Of a stretch of DNA of 64,000 nt, positions 1 through 11,212 are shown one piece after another. How positions within the stretch are numbered: position 1 is the stretch's first letter; every line of letters starts with the position of its first letter. The position numbers were made by a program, and so were the translations under genes. Below the pieces are notes generated by a model. That model made no database searches and was not told where the DNA came from. It saw only the letters and a list, made by a program, of their open reading frames with translations. The DNA comes from Cristatella mucedo (lineage: Eukaryota; Bryozoa; Phylactolaemata; Cristatellidae). The stretch spans positions 2,191,501-2,255,500 of the forward strand of contig WPIO01000053.1 in NCBI GenBank assembly GCA_009760855.2, in the 5' to 3' direction.

Positions 1-138
1 CCGCTAGTGACACGTCGCGCTCGTACCTCAGCGGCAGCAGTCCGATCGGCAGGTTCATGATGAGGCAGTCGGCCGTCGCGTGGGCATCTCCGCAGCAGAA
101 GTCGACCGCAGCAGGTGTCGTCGGCAAGGCAGGTGACG
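1..138 (+). CDS. Coiled-coil gene, first visible exon (partial)
   Basis: The frame beginning at base 3 is open through to a GTAAGC donor at 139. It ends in phase 1, and its last G completes a Val codon with the next exon. An AG at 33-34 could be the acceptor instead, in which case the exon begins at 35. Met codons lie at 57 and 60, so a start here is also possible. The stretch is Ser-rich, without a domain I know. Confidence 0.4.
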
Positions 139-881
139 GTAAGCTTGTCTCGAGTGTTCAAGAGCAGCAGCGGCAGAGCTGCTGCGCCTCAGCCTTGTCG
201 CGTTCCTGCCTGGCTGGGTGGGGGGATGGTCACATGATCTGGTCGCGTGCCTGTAAGCGACCATGCAGCCACGTGACCTGGTCACGTGGCTGCACTTGTG
301 CAAGCATGCGGTGGTGGCTCGTGTCGAGGACAGCAGAGCGCTGCTGCTGCTGCTGCTGCTTGTCCTTCAGCAGATGCCAAAGTGAGGCCCGCTTCAATCG
401 CGCCATAGCTGGGTGTGCAGCCCTAGCACTTTTTTAAGGGAATTCTTGGCAGCCTACATTTACAGATCAATTATGGGTATACAATCAGCTCTGCTTGTAA
501 GAATACGGCCGACATAAAGGTACTCTTATATGTGGGGTATTCCCATATGCGGAGTGAGAGAGACTAATATTGGATACAAATCTGGGACACAGAACCGCTA
601 TTCTTATAAGCAGAGTATTCCTATGTCCGATATTCTTATATGCAGAGCCGACTGTAGCTGGTTTTGCCCCATTGGTAAAGTGCTCGCCTTGAACTAAGGT
701 CAAGGTGAATGTATTTGATGACCAAGGTCGCGGGCTCGAGCTTTGTGGCATATGCGAAGCAGCTAAATTGAGATTAAATTCTCTTAAGGCGCTATACAGA
801 CGAATTATACTTTTTTCATTATTTATACGGCTTATAGCTTGGCCTATAGCTTACGATAAGTTTTGCTCGCTGGCGCAAGAG

Positions 882-944
<63 letters not shown>

Positions 945-2056
945 CTAGACTCGTCAGCAAATTCCCGTGCGCTTTGTGCATTGAGCAGGCGTTCCATCCT
1001 GGTCTATTGTGTGGCTTGCTGCTGCTGCTGCTGCTACTTGGCCACCAGTGCTTCTCAGCTGCTGCTGCTGCTGCTCAGCTGCCACGCAGTGCCAGTGAGC
1101 AACCAATGCCGATGCAGCGAGCAACCGAAACGAAAGCTGTGTCGACCTTTCGGTGGCTGCTGCATTTCCCTGTCGGCCGGCCTCCTCATGGTTTGCGGCA
1201 CACTTTTTTCTTAATCTGATGTTCATCTCAAAGAGCAGCAAAGCTGCTCAGCCCTGCTAGCTCTCCCCCCCCCCGAGTCACTCTCTCTCTTCGGGCGTCC
1301 TGCTTCACCGTGCGAAGACGGACAATGCAGGATGTTCGAGGAACTCAGTTCCCTCTCTGCTCAGTCTGTTTGCTTCTCCAGGTCCAATCCGTCCGAGTCC
1401 ATCCAGACTCCGTCCCTCACTCTGTGTATGCACCGAAGTAAATAAATGTAGGATTTTTGGTTTGTATGGTCATTGTACAGTTTTGCTTGCATTAGCCCGT
1501 TTTACGACCACCTGCTGCAAGACAATGTTGGATGTTAGTCAATAGTGGCGATCTAGTCCTTGATCTGGTCCTCTGAGTGACCGTCGAATTTTGCGCACCT
1601 GCCGGCAGCTCGCCAAGGAGCCACTGACTAGAATTTGTCATGTCACATGGTCTGGTTGCCGTTTCAGTGGGTGGCCAGGGCTCCGGCGGCAGCGGCGGCC
1701 CACCACTTCCGTCCAGCCCGTACGAAGCGAAGCAGGTGAAGGAGGCGATGAAACTGAACAAGAAGGTGAGCGAGAGTCTCGTGCAGCAGACCAAGGAGCA
1801 GGAACACCTCAAGGCCTTCCACAGCAGCGTTCTCGAACAAGAGCTGGAGCTGGCTGAACAGGACCTCGCGTGAGTTATCTCTCCCTGCACTCGGCTTCGA
1901 AACAACTTCCGTTGCTGTTTCAGCGCACCGGGGGCGCTGCCCAATGAACCAGATGCTTGGGCAGCTGGTCAGGCGTGCTTTGGGCATGGCGTGCATTCGA
2001 GGGACCCGTGACGACTTGATGCATTTGACTCTACGAGGCTGCATGGCTACAAGGCA

Positions 2057-2110
<54 letters not shown>

Positions 2111-5100
2111 CTAAACATCAGTGTGTCGTAGTGGTCGGAAGAAAGGGAGAAAGGGGTGGCATCCGCGGCAATTTCGATCCATCTCTGCAAGGGCGGGCGT
2201 GAGAGTCGCGGCCCGTGAGCGCTGAGGTGTGACAGGTGCCAGCTGCCGTGCGCCGCTGACCAATCACGTCAATCGACTAGTTACCCCGACGTCTATTCGA
2301 CCATGCTGAGTGGTAGTAGGGGTAGCTGAGATGGAGTAATAGTTGCTGCCCCTGGCGCAGTGTGCGTAGCATTCGCTGGCCAGCGCCTACCTGTTCTCTG
2401 CTGGTCTGCACGGCTTGAGCTCACGTCATCTCGAAATCTCTCGTGAAGTCTGATGCACGTGCACCCACTGCCGCCGCCGCCTCGATCTCGTAGAGGTGGC
2501 CGCAGTGGCTGCCGAAGTAGCCACGTGGCAGCCACTGCTGCCGCTGATATGGACGCACGCATGCCTCGTAGCAGCCGGTGGGGGTGGCAAAGGAGCCACG
2601 CTTTCCAATCTCAGCTCAGTCGCTCTCGCATTTGCCGCCTCGCCCTGCCCACCAGGAGACGTACGCAAGCCGGCACCGAGCAGATCGCTCGCCAGCGCGC
2701 CTACATGCTGAAGCTGCGACAGGACGGCGCCTCGGCCGAGCTCATCGAGCAGGAGCTGCTAGTCGAGCGCCATCTGGCGAATCGGCAGGTGTGGAGCTCT
2801 CACTGCTGCTGCTGCTGAGGCGGCGGCGCGACCATGCATGGCTGCAGCGGCGATGTGGCTGCCGCAGATTCTCGAGCGCAGGCGGTGCGATGATGCGTGA
2901 AAGACCCGACCGGATAGTGCGCTGGACCCTGCCTGGGCATGTGAGACTCCGAGCAGGCTGCTGCTGGCTAATTAGGCCAACCAGGTCAGGAAGGAGCCCA
3001 ACCTTTTCGACTTTTTAAATGACCTACAGTGTGAAACTGCCTCGGCCAGTGAGGCCCTGGCTGTGAGGCGTGGAGCCGGTGCTAAACCGATACAGTTAAG
3101 TCGTGCCGGAAGCCTCGGCCTTTGAGCGGCCACTCGATGGGCTGACCCAGACGGTCGCGACATGCACTGCGGCTCATAGAGGAGCGCACTGCCAGATGGC
3201 TTCTGCAAAGCGACGCCTGCGTGGGTTTTCTTGGCAAGTATAGACCTGCTGCCTCGATAATGTGGGTGCATTGTGCAACAGCAAGCTGGTAGTTAGGCGT
3301 CGGGCTGGTAGTTAGCTCTGTAGATGCACTAACCATCCATCCGATCAGGCTTCCTTTGCATCAATTTTAAAGTGCCTAGACAGAGATCAAGGTCTCCGAG
3401 GGAGCCATATCAACTGCACTATGATCATTATGCTGTAAGCTAGTTTGTCTGCACCTGCTACATTATTCAAACGACCTGCCCAAAATCCAAGATATTCCCC
3501 CATCTCTGCCTTCTGATCTCTTGCATCCATGCTACCACTAACGATTCGATCACGCTTCCTTTGTAGCGAATGGAAAGTGCCTAGAATGAGATTGAGTTCT
3601 CTGAGGGTGCTACATCAAATCCATTATTAGTATATTATCATTATTATTATCCATACTTAATAGCTGCGTTAGAGCTGCATACTTTCTAGCCTGCTGCATT
3701 GGCGCCCTGACCTCCGGTGCACTCTGGTGCCAGGGCGCCAAGTTCCAAGGAGTCCACAGCCGGGCCTTCCGGACTGTCCTTCTGTCGTCTGTCCTCTGCC
3801 CAGGATTGCCTCGCCTTGACAGTGCATTGCCTCTTCATGCTGGCGCTGCATTTACCTCCAGTCGCTTCCAAGTGAAACTAATCGGCCGCACGCATCAGCG
3901 TTGCTCTGTCTGGCAGCACAGCGCGCTGCCTCTCTGCTGCCGCAGGCCAAAATGGAAGCTCAGCTGTCAGCCGCAAGCGAGCGCCTGCACGCTCTGAGGA
4001 GCATGGGAGTCGGAGGCGGCGATGCCAGTGCAGGGTCGCCGGCCTCTCCGAGCTCCGCCGATGCTGCGGCCATTGCGATGATGGCCCGTGCTGCGACCAC
4101 CACCACCTCCTCCTCCTCATTCGCCGGAGGCAGCGGCGATGCTCCGGCCACCGGCTCGATGGAGGACAAGCTGCGCCTGTACGTCAAGAACAACGGCAAG
4201 CTGAACGCCAAGGCAGTTCTGGACGCCATGCAGCAGCAGGACAGGCTGCAGAAGCAGGTGAAAGCGGCCCCTGTGCCCAACGTCGAAGCTGCCGCTGCCG
4301 CTGCTGCGCTGCCGCTGTGCGGGGCAGCAGCGGCAGCGGCAGCTAGCAAGCCTTGCGCGATGCCATTCTCGGCTGTCAGCTCTTGCATAAGCATGTGCCA
4401 GTGCCATGCACTTACCTGTGCGTGCGTGCGTCTGTGTGTCAGCTTGTGTGTGTGTGTGCGCGTGTTGTGTGCGAGTGTGTGTGCGTTCGTGCATGCGCCC
4501 GTGTGCACTCGCAAGCGCCACGAGGAGGTCGGGAGGAGGCGAGCGAATTAGCAGCCGCTGTATTTGTGCTCTGCCTTCCGCTGTGGCACGGCCACGGCAC
4601 TGGGGTGGCCGTGAGAAGATACAGGAAAAGATCGACCGCCAGCGCGTGCTCGTGCTCAGCCGGCAGCTCGAGGTCAAGGAGAGCGCCACGAGGCAGAAGC
4701 TGCTCGAGCTGAAGGCGCGCCTGTCGCAGCAGGCCGCCGCCTCAGCCTCAGCCCCGCTCACCGAGCACCAGGAAGCGTTCAGCGACGACGGTGCCGAGGC
4801 CGTGATGTCATCGCCATCGTCGTTGAGCACCCACCGAACGTCGGCGTCAGAAGCGGCCCAAACTCTGCGAGTACCGCCTCGCACTCCGCCGCCGACGACG
4901 GATCCGTCAGCCGTGCAGACCGCGGAAGCCCACCGAGGTGCCCACGTGGGTCAGGCTGAAGCAACCGGCTCAGGGCATGCAGCGCATCGTCCGACGGCGG
5001 CGGCTGCTGCTGCCGTCGGTGACACTCGGCGTTCAGCATTCGTGCCAGTGCAGCATCAGCAGCAGCAGCAGCAGCAGCAGAGCGGCAGCGGCTACGCAGC

Positions 5101-8100
5101 GTACGGGCGTGCGCCGGCTGCTGCCTCGAGTGCCGGCGAGTCAACGCCAGCAGCCAACGGCCGCGGCGGCCCGCAGCGAGGCAGCGGCTCGGAGCACGAG
5201 CCAGTGCGCACTGCTGCCGACACGACCTCAGCCGAAGACCTCAGCCGAAGACCCGCCGGTCAGAGCGGAGGCAGCGCCGGCCGCTACTACGCGGTCCGCG
5301 ACAGCCGCATCCAGCAGCTCGGCCGGCCAGCGATGGCGGAAGCTTCCGCTTCCGCCCTTGGCCCACCCTCGGCGGCGGCGGCAGCAGCGGAAGGTCGGAG
5401 ACAGCTGCAGCAGGCTGACGGAGACACCATCTGGTCAGCTGCAGCGGCGGTGGCAGGCAGCGGTGGCCGTGAGGGCGTGGCCGACTCGAAGCGGCGACAG
5501 ATCGACGAGGTGGTGGAGAAGTACCGAGCGCTCAGGCTGGCGCTAAAGCAGAAGAAGGAGGAGGTCCTAGCGCGCGCCGGCGAGCGATGGAGCGTCGTGG
5601 CTGCCGCCGCCGCCGCCTCTGCTGCTCACGGACAGCCTGCAGCCAGGCACAGCGACAACGGGTCAGCGGTCGAGGCGCCGGCGGCGGCTGCGGCGGCAGG
5701 CCGCGTCGGCAGCACGGCAGCAGAGCGCCCCCTAGGGCGCTCCGGAGGCGGCCGGCTCGACAGTCCGTCTGCCGCAAGCCGGTCCACAGCGGAGAGGTCG
5801 TCGTCGTCGCAGGCAGCGCGCGTGACCAAAGGAGCGGGCAGCGGTGGCGGTGGTAGGCGCTCCGGCGAGCCAAAGGAGCGCGTCGGCGCAGGCGGCGGCG
5901 AAGCGGTATCTCGGCGGCGGCTCGCGGTCACCATGTCGCGCTACAAGAAAGATGGCCTCGCCTCGGCAGCTCGGTACTCCAGATCGTCGCACGGCAACGG
6001 TGGTGGCAGCAGCAGCAGCAGCACCAGCGCAGGTGTGGGCTCAGCACCGGGCGGCGGCAGCGGCCGAGGTACCGGCAGAGCTTACTTCATGCAGCAGATG
6101 ATGGCCGCCGCAGCTCTGGATGCCACAGCCGCTGCAGCAGCAGCCGGTGGCGGTGCAGCAGCAGCCCAGCAGCAGCCAGGCTATCGAGCACGTGACGAGG
6201 TGAGGCCGCATGGCAGCGGCGTATGGGTCAGCTGGCTGCCTGCTCCGAGGCTGCAGCCGCGGGAGGAGTAGGGGCAGGCCTGCTTGCCAACTTCCTAGAG
6301 GCCAGCGACTATCCTGCTGCATTGTTTTGGCTTTAGCTAAATGTCGCGAATCGGCCGCAGCCTTGCACAGATTCTGCTTTCTAGGCACGCGGCCATTTTC
6401 ACGATGACAACCGGCAGTCTTGCAGTGTGGCCGTAGGCCGTCTAGGCGCTGACGCTCTGCTCTGCTGACAGTAAGGATTAAGCTGACGTTTTAATTAGAA
6501 GCTTGTAAGTTAGTCTGAGCAGATGGATTTTTAGCACGAGAATCCTACCTTCCTTATACTAAATTAAATACTAGCTGATTTAACAGCCTCTTTTGTATAG
6601 CGACAGAAGAGCCTTATAGGCTATCACCAACGCCCACGACATTGGTACCGAGGTCGTAAAAAGCAGCCGCCTTACCTATCACGGCTCCTTGTGCTCTCCC
6701 CCTTCCCCCCCCCGTTTCTTGTACTCCTCTTCCGGTGATCTCGAACTTCTGATGCCCTCGGCAGACTGTTCTTCCTTTAGCATCGCACTCGACGTTAATT
6801 TATCTCGGTCTGTAACTCCACGAAGCCACAGGGACTAAGTGAGTGCTAATCTGGAGAGTTTTCTATGGCTCGCTCAAAGCCTGAGTGACTTTCAGTACGC
6901 GTATGGCTGACATCACGACATCCTGCGACTTTACGGTGTCTCTTGTGAACTTAACTCCCACCTGCTGTTTGGAGCAAGTGCTTTCTCATGTGCATCGTCG
7001 TTTGTATTCCAATAGGCAAAAATTCTGCATTTAGTTTAACTTGTACGTATATCATCAAGTCATACAGCTGTACATTATCGGGCATATTAGTGCATTTCCA
7101 GCCTACGAGGAGAGTCTAGGCTGAGGATTGCTGTGGTATAAAATGCTTTATTAATATTACTATCGTATATTAGGTGCTCATTGTCTTCCACTGTAGAGAT
7201 TGCAGACCCTACACCAAGGCCACTTTGGGTGCTGGCTGATGAATTCACCACAAGCACACACCCAAATGCCACAATGGGCGTGTCTGACCGGTGACCCCCA
7301 GCTTGAAGTAGTGTGTTTCCACCACTGTCTTCTCAATCTTTACTCATTTTGGCGACAGCAGAGCTGGGGACAGTGTGACAGCAAAAAGTGATGTTTCGTG
7401 CTCAAAGCGACCGGACTTCTTGCTGATAGCTGGATTATCTATGATAATAATATTAATAATAATGCACTTGATAAAGCGCCCTCAAAGAACTCAATCTCTC
7501 TCTAGGCACTTTACATTTGCTGCAAATGGAAATGCAATGGAATGGTGAGTAAAATCATGCTTGACAAACAAACAAAATGAATAACATGGTTAGGGGTGAC
7601 ATGCACAGGGTCAGCATGCAAATGTAGTTAGTGGCAGAATGCACAGTGTCAGCATGCATAAGCACATCAAGGACGAATAACAGGGACCCACTAAATGCTG
7701 TCCTAAATAGGGGTGCATTTAAGCTCTATTTAAATGTGGTCAAGTCAGGGGTGCTCTGACGCAGGTCGGAAGGGAGTTCCAGGCTTCGGGTGCATACGAA
7801 CTAAATGCACGGTCTCCAAAGAATTTGAGGTTTGGACGAGGTATTGGTAAACTGTTGGATTCCGAAAAGCGGGTGGTATTATGCTTGGCCTGGCCGGGAA
7901 GTAGATCCGAGAGATAGGATGGAGCCAAAGAATGAAGTGACCCCAAAGTGAGCGAAAAAACCTTGAAGTCGATCCGTTGCTTGACAGTGCCAGTGATGCC
8001 CAGGCGAGATGAGAGGTGCTCTAGAAGAACTTTGTGATCAATAGCATCAAAAGCTGCCGAAAGATCGAGCAAAATAAGCAGAGACACTCTACACCCATGT

Positions 8101-11100
8101 CTGCATGCCTAAGTAGGTCGTTGTATACCCTAAGCAATGCTGACTCTGTGGAGTGATTAGCTCTAAAGCCAGACTGGAACTTACTAGCAAGTTCTCCTGG
8201 GGCGCTATACAAATGAATTATTTATTCAACTTAGCTGAACTGCTGCACCAGTTTCAACCTCCTTGTGCCCTCAGGTCCCGTATTGACGATGAATTCGCTG
8301 TTCCATTCCTTTGCTTAAAGACGGTGGGCGACAGAAGCTTTAGCTCTGCATGTCCCAGACTGTGGAGCTAAAGCTTCCACGATTCTTACCCAATGACAAC
8401 TACTGCTCTCTTGCTGCCGACTCATCCTGCTCATCCTTTTCGGGCCGTCCTTAGCTGTTATTTCCATGTTAAATACTTCCTCGAATGCTCTCCTGACTCT
8501 ACTATGCTTCTTACCTACTTTCTCTTTGGTGCATGACATTAAGTCTGTTGGTCACCGAATGCGTACCGAAAGCTGCTCAGGTTGTGAATGCTCCTGCATA
8601 ACACCCACATAGTCTTTGGGGCTTTGCGGAGTTACAGTCAGAGATGCATTACATACACACAAGTTTGACATTACAGTTTTGCACCAACTTTAAGATTCTT
8701 CTTACACCGGATGGAAGGTCTGGAGGTGCCTGACGTTGCAGTGGTCAAAGTGGAATCTTACAAATCACAGTCCAGCTTGGCTGCGGTATCGTTATCTAAC
8801 GAAGCATGCCCAAGTGCCCGAATTTTTGCTGTGGTACTTAGCTGAAAGTAGTTAGACTTGACTGTAGGACTGACGTGGTCATCTAATGTAGTGTAATGTT
8901 ACTCTCTCTGTAACACCACAAATACACAAAGACAATGTGGGTGTCTAAGAACTCTCCTGACTTCCATCATGACATTCCCTAATTTGAAGACATTTACAAA
9001 AAAGGCTAAAAACGCAGCTGTTCTTCCCAGCATTTACTGAGTAGTTGTGCTATTGTTTATGCTTGCTGCGACATCTCCCGACTTGTCGACATTTAAAAAG
9101 AAACTAAAAACATTTATTTATCACATCATTTAGTGGGTCCCTGTGATTCGTCCTTTATGCGTGCTGACACTGCCCATGCTGCTACTAACCATACTTGCCT
9201 GCTGGCCATGTGCATGTCACCACTAACCTTGTTATTCTGGTTGTATATTCAGTATCCTACCACCAATCATTCGATCGTGCTTCCTTTGCAGCAATTACAA
9301 AGCGCCTAGAAAGAGATTGAGTTCTCTGAGGGCTCTATACCCAGCGTTATTATCATTATGCTCTTGTGTGTGCTGACACTGCGCATGCCACAATTAACCA
9401 TAGTATGCACGTTGACACTGTGCAGCATGCTTCCTTTATAACATGTGAAAAGTGCCTAGAATGAGATTAGGTTGTCTGAGGGTGCTATACAAATAAATGT
9501 ATTAGTATTAATTTTATGCCTGGAAGTCTTTGTATAGTGCACTCAAAAACTAAGCAGCTTCCGGTATGAATACAGACTTCATCTCATGCAGCAAAGAGAA
9601 AGGGAGATGCATAGCTGAGGGAAGAGGGCAGTCGAGGAAGTAAATAGTGGGGAAGTACCTGCCGAGGACGGCTGGACAGGATGTGCCACAGTCAGCAGGA
9701 GGAGAGTGGGTGTGCAGATTCCACGGATAGGCTGAAGAGGATATGCTTGCCGAGTCAATTGGGAGGGTTATTCTTTCAGGTTTGTAAGTGACATTAAATA
9801 TATTTCATTTGTAATCCAGTTATTTCGATTTACTTACCATTCAATTGCATTTCACTTTGCAGCAAATGTAAAGCACCTAGAAAGAGATTAAGTTATCTGA
9901 GGGCGCTTTATCAAGTGCATTATTATTATCTCCCCATGACTGTTGTTAAGTTTGCTTTGTTATTCAACTTGAGAAAGTCTGCAGTCACCCGTGTGAATTT
10001 TAGTGGCACTAGCTACGTAGGAGTTGATAGAATCTGAGATGCTGTAAGGCTGGAGGGATCAGTGCATCATCTGCATAAAATGAAAGCCTCGATTGTGCTT
10101 AGAGATTAGACCGACACAAGGAAGAGCCTTTAAATCGTGAAAATACGTGAAAATACCGAGAGTAGAACCCCCACCGATGGTTCTTAGACCGGGTGTACGG
10201 CTATCGAAATTCACGATCCTGGTCAATCGCCGGTTCAAGTTTCGGAGCAGGCAATGCAATCTTTTCTTGCCTACTGAAGCAGGGTGATGGCTGCTAAGGC
10301 TGCTCTGCTGAAGTGTAAAAAAGTTTATTGAACTAGCCAATGTTTAGTGTTCACCTTTTTCCGGATGACCGTTGGCTGTTGATATGAACCCTCTTGAAAT
10401 CTCCCATTGACACTTTCCAGTTTTTTAATAAAATTTAAAATGTACTGCCTGAATGCAAGGGATCGACCAATTTAAATACAGCCATAAGCATTCAAATTTA
10501 CAATCTTGCCATACAAATCCTCATTTGCAATCGGATTCGAGTGGTATAGTTTGCAGCCTGCAAGCGTACGAATTATTACATGGTGACTAATGTCATCGCG
10601 TGCAGACGAGCATTCTCGTGCACATTGACTTACACTTTTGATTGACAGCATCCACTAGCTATGCCGGTCGGGCAGTGTACCTGCATGTCCTCAACCGTTT
10701 TCTTGCCGAGCTTTCGGTGCTCCGGTGCACGAGGCATGCGAGCTATTCACCGGATAATGGCATCCTGCCACGTCTTTTACTGCAGTGGCAGTCGGGGTAA
10801 GCCGGTGGCAGAAAGCTGCACTGCCACCGACTGCCTGCAGGATTGCTAGGCAGGACTCTAGGATTGCTGCGCACGAGTAGGGATTGGCTAAAGTGCTACA
10901 CCGGAAGTGCTGCAGGCTGAGGTGGGCTGAGTTGGCGAGTCGAATTGCATCGCGGCTCCCTTGCTGCAGGACGACTGCAGCGCCACCTATTGTAATTCTC
11001 ACTGCCTCGTCGCTAGCCAGGCGCGGCTGGTGAGCGGTCGCTCGTGCGACGGTGCATCATCTGTGCAGCGCCCCCTGGCAGCTTTATGCACTGTGCTGGC

Positions 11101-11212
11101 TAAGCACGCCGCCATTGACAAGCTCTCTTGCCTAACATTGCAGGCGCCGCTCAACGCCCGTCTCCGACTGATTCTAACCAAGGAAGTCATGAGGAGACTC
11201 GTCGTGCAGTGA
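1..11212 (+). CDS. Coiled-coil, low-complexity protein gene (six-exon model, 5' partial)
   Basis: Model: exons 1-138, 1668-1869, 2656-2788, 3946-4257, 4619-6199 and 11143-11212, joined in phases 1, 2, 0, 0, 0. Each junction has GT-AG ends and the phases agree, which is the main support. The joined frame gives about 810 residues, is open at the left edge and stops with TGA at 11210-11212. The protein holds charged helical stretches (KQVKEAMKLNKKVSE, ELIEQELLVERHLANRQ, EKIDRQRVLVLSRQLEVKE, QIDEVVEKYRALRLALKQKK) typical of coiled coils, separated by long Ala/Ser/Gly/Gln-rich disorder. There is no signal peptide or membrane segment in the visible part. The layout resembles centrosomal or cytoskeletal scaffolds, but that is inference and I do not recognise the family. 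The introns hold LINE tails, and the last one (about 4.9 kb) several LINE copies. The link to the final exon is the weakest step. Confidence 0.55.
264..294. repeat. Perfect palindrome carrying two CACGTG E-boxes
   Basis: Two 15-bp arms (264-278 and 280-294) are exact reverse complements around a single T at 279. Each arm contains CACGTG, the core bound by bHLH-ZIP factors such as USF, MITF and MYC. It lies in the first visible intron of the coiled-coil gene. Related GGTCACATG/CTGGTC pieces occur just upstream (about 229-250) and near 1640. It may be a regulatory site or simply a hairpin; the sequence alone cannot decide. Confidence 0.8.
660..812 (+). mobile_element. SINE family 1, decayed copy
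   Basis: A tRNA-like head (TTGGTAAAGTGCTCGCC, then GGTCGCGGGCTCGAG as a B-box remnant) is followed by a tail resembling AGAGATTAAGTTCTCT...GGCGCTATACA. This matches the better copies at 63.4 and 63.8 kb, with many substitutions. It is intronic in the coiled-coil gene. Confidence 0.7.
883..942. repeat. (CT)n microsatellite
   Basis: About 30 CT units in an intron. Open frames across it encode Leu-Ser repeats and are artefacts. Confidence 0.95.
1668..1869 (+). CDS. Coiled-coil gene, second exon
   Basis: Acceptor GTTTCAG ends at 1667 and donor GTGAGT begins at 1870. The exon opens with two bases completing Val and ends in phase 2. It encodes a Gly/Pro-rich linker followed by a strongly helical, heptad-like segment ending ELELAEQDLA. 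Confidence 0.65.
2058..2108. repeat. (AT)n microsatellite
   Basis: About 25 AT units inside the intron between the second and third exons of the coiled-coil gene. Confidence 0.95.
2656..2788 (+). CDS. Coiled-coil gene, third exon
   Basis: A pyrimidine-rich acceptor ends CCACCAG at 2655; the donor GTGTGG begins at 2789. The first base completes an Ala codon from the previous exon and the exon ends in phase 0. It encodes basic/acidic helix (RQRAYMLKLRQ...LIEQELLVERHLANRQ), a likely coiled coil. Confidence 0.65.
3345..3440 (+). mobile_element. LINE family A 3' tail fragment
   Basis: Contains AAAGTGCCTAGACAGAGATCAAGG followed by GTCTCCGAGGGAGC, a mutated form of the family A terminal stem-loop. 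Intronic. Confidence 0.65.
3515..3652 (+). mobile_element. LINE family A 3' tail fragment
   Basis: ATTCGATCACGCTTCC, then AAAGTGCCTAG, GAGATTGAGTTCTCTGAGGG and an ATT-rich end: the family A 3' end on the plus strand. It lies in the intron before the fourth coiled-coil exon. Confidence 0.8.
3946..4257 (+). CDS. Coiled-coil gene, fourth exon
   Basis: A pyrimidine-rich acceptor ends GCCGCAG at 3945; donor GTGAAA begins at 4258; phase 0 at both ends. It encodes a helix (AKMEAQLSAASERLHAL), an Ala/Ser/Thr-rich linker with a run of Thr and Ser, then a conserved-looking stretch DKLRLYVKNNGKLNAKAV followed by a Gln-rich helix ending QDRLQKQ. Confidence 0.65.
4619..6199 (+). CDS. Coiled-coil gene, long fifth exon
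   Basis: 527 codons in one frame, phase 0 at both ends, donor GTGAGG at 6200. The acceptor is either AG at 4617-4618 or AG at 4623-4624 (start 4625); both keep the frame. It begins with a coiled-coil segment (EKIDRQRVLVLSRQ...LLELKARL), has a poly-Gln run at about 5053-5080 made of CAG codons, then a second helix (RRQIDEVVEKYRALRLALKQ) near 5490-5570. The rest is Ala/Gly/Ser-rich disorder with Arg-rich basic patches. Long GC-rich shadow frames exist on the other strand but lack splice support. Without splicing at 6200 the frame would run to a TAG near 6271. Confidence 0.65.
6200..7440 (+). other. Start of last intron of the coiled-coil gene
   Basis: No exon is visible here. It carries a SINE family 2 fragment near 6545-6660. 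The rest is unrecognised sequence of mixed composition. Confidence 0.5.
6545..6660 (-). mobile_element. SINE family 2, tail fragment
   Basis: CAGCCTCTTTTGTATAGCGA, CAGAAGAGCCTTATAGGCTA and TCACCAAC match the reverse complement of the SINE copy at 49,453-49,639 (AAAGGCTCTTCTGTCGC...AAGAGGCTGTTAAAT). The tRNA-like head is missing. Confidence 0.75.
7443..8205 (-). mobile_element. LINE family A copy with internal deletion
   Basis: Reading on the minus strand, it ends with the (ATT)n tail and stem-loop at 7443-7520, preceded by the 3' UTR and the RT C-terminal region (7740-7960). At about 7988 the sequence jumps from TTGCTTGAC to AGTGCCAGTGATGCC, skipping the RT segment present in the 41.5-44.7 kb copy. 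It resumes with RT palm sequence (LLDLSAAFDAIDHKVLLE) up to about 8205. Confidence 0.85.
8225..8656 (+). mobile_element. LINE family B 3' end
   Basis: Encodes fragments of AELLHQFQP...RSFSSA.PRLW with stops, then the family B 3' UTR ending GAGTTACAG...GATGCATTACAT. It matches 46,310-46,740. A short SINE/LINE tail scrap (GGGGCGCTATACAAATGAA) sits at its left edge. Confidence 0.8.
8975..9512 (+). mobile_element. Two consecutive LINE family A 3' fragments
   Basis: The first (8975-9362) keeps codons for the C-terminal LPTFKKKLKTF-like end, the 3' UTR and the stem-loop. The second (9363-9512) is a shorter, more decayed 3' end (AAAAGTGCCTAGAATGAGATTAGG). Confidence 0.75.
9530..9725 (-). mobile_element. 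LINE family B 3' fragment
   Basis: GCTTCCGGTATGAATAC...GACTTCATCTCATGCAGC...GGACGGCTGGACAGGATGTG matches the minus-strand family B copies at 30.3 and 33.8 kb. Confidence 0.7.
9810..9935 (+). mobile_element. LINE family A 3' tail insertion
   Basis: ACTTACCATTCAATTGCATTT, then the stem-loop (AAAGCACCTAGAAAGAGATT, TATCTGAGGGCGCTTTA) and ATT repeats. It appears inserted into an older minus-strand LINE whose pieces flank it (9725-9790 and 9950-10140). Confidence 0.8.
9950..10140 (-). mobile_element. Decayed LINE RT fragment
   Basis: CTTGAGAAAGTCTGC...GGCTGGAGGGATCAGTGCATC...ATAAAATGAAAGCCTCGATTG corresponds to the RT YADDTQLY region of family A on the minus strand. It is heavily mutated. Confidence 0.65.
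10140..11142. other. Intron sequence without recognised features
   Basis: End of the last intron of the coiled-coil gene. I see no repeat or exon that I can name before the acceptor at 11142. Confidence 0.4.
11143..11212 (+). CDS. Coiled-coil gene, candidate last exon
   Basis: A clear acceptor (CTTGCCTAACATTGCAG) ends at 11142. The phase-0 frame encodes APLNARLRLILTKEVMRRL and four more residues, then TGA at 11210-11212. The basic amphipathic helix suits the C-terminus of the upstream exons and the phase matches, but no intermediate exon can be excluded. Confidence 0.5.

Noticed and set aside
705-1214. 169-codon frame with Leu-Ser run
   Set aside because: Crosses a SINE and a (CT)n repeat.
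4117-5934. Several minus-strand frames of 100-255 codons
   Set aside because: Shadows of the GC-rich coiled-coil exons; no matching splice sites or domains.
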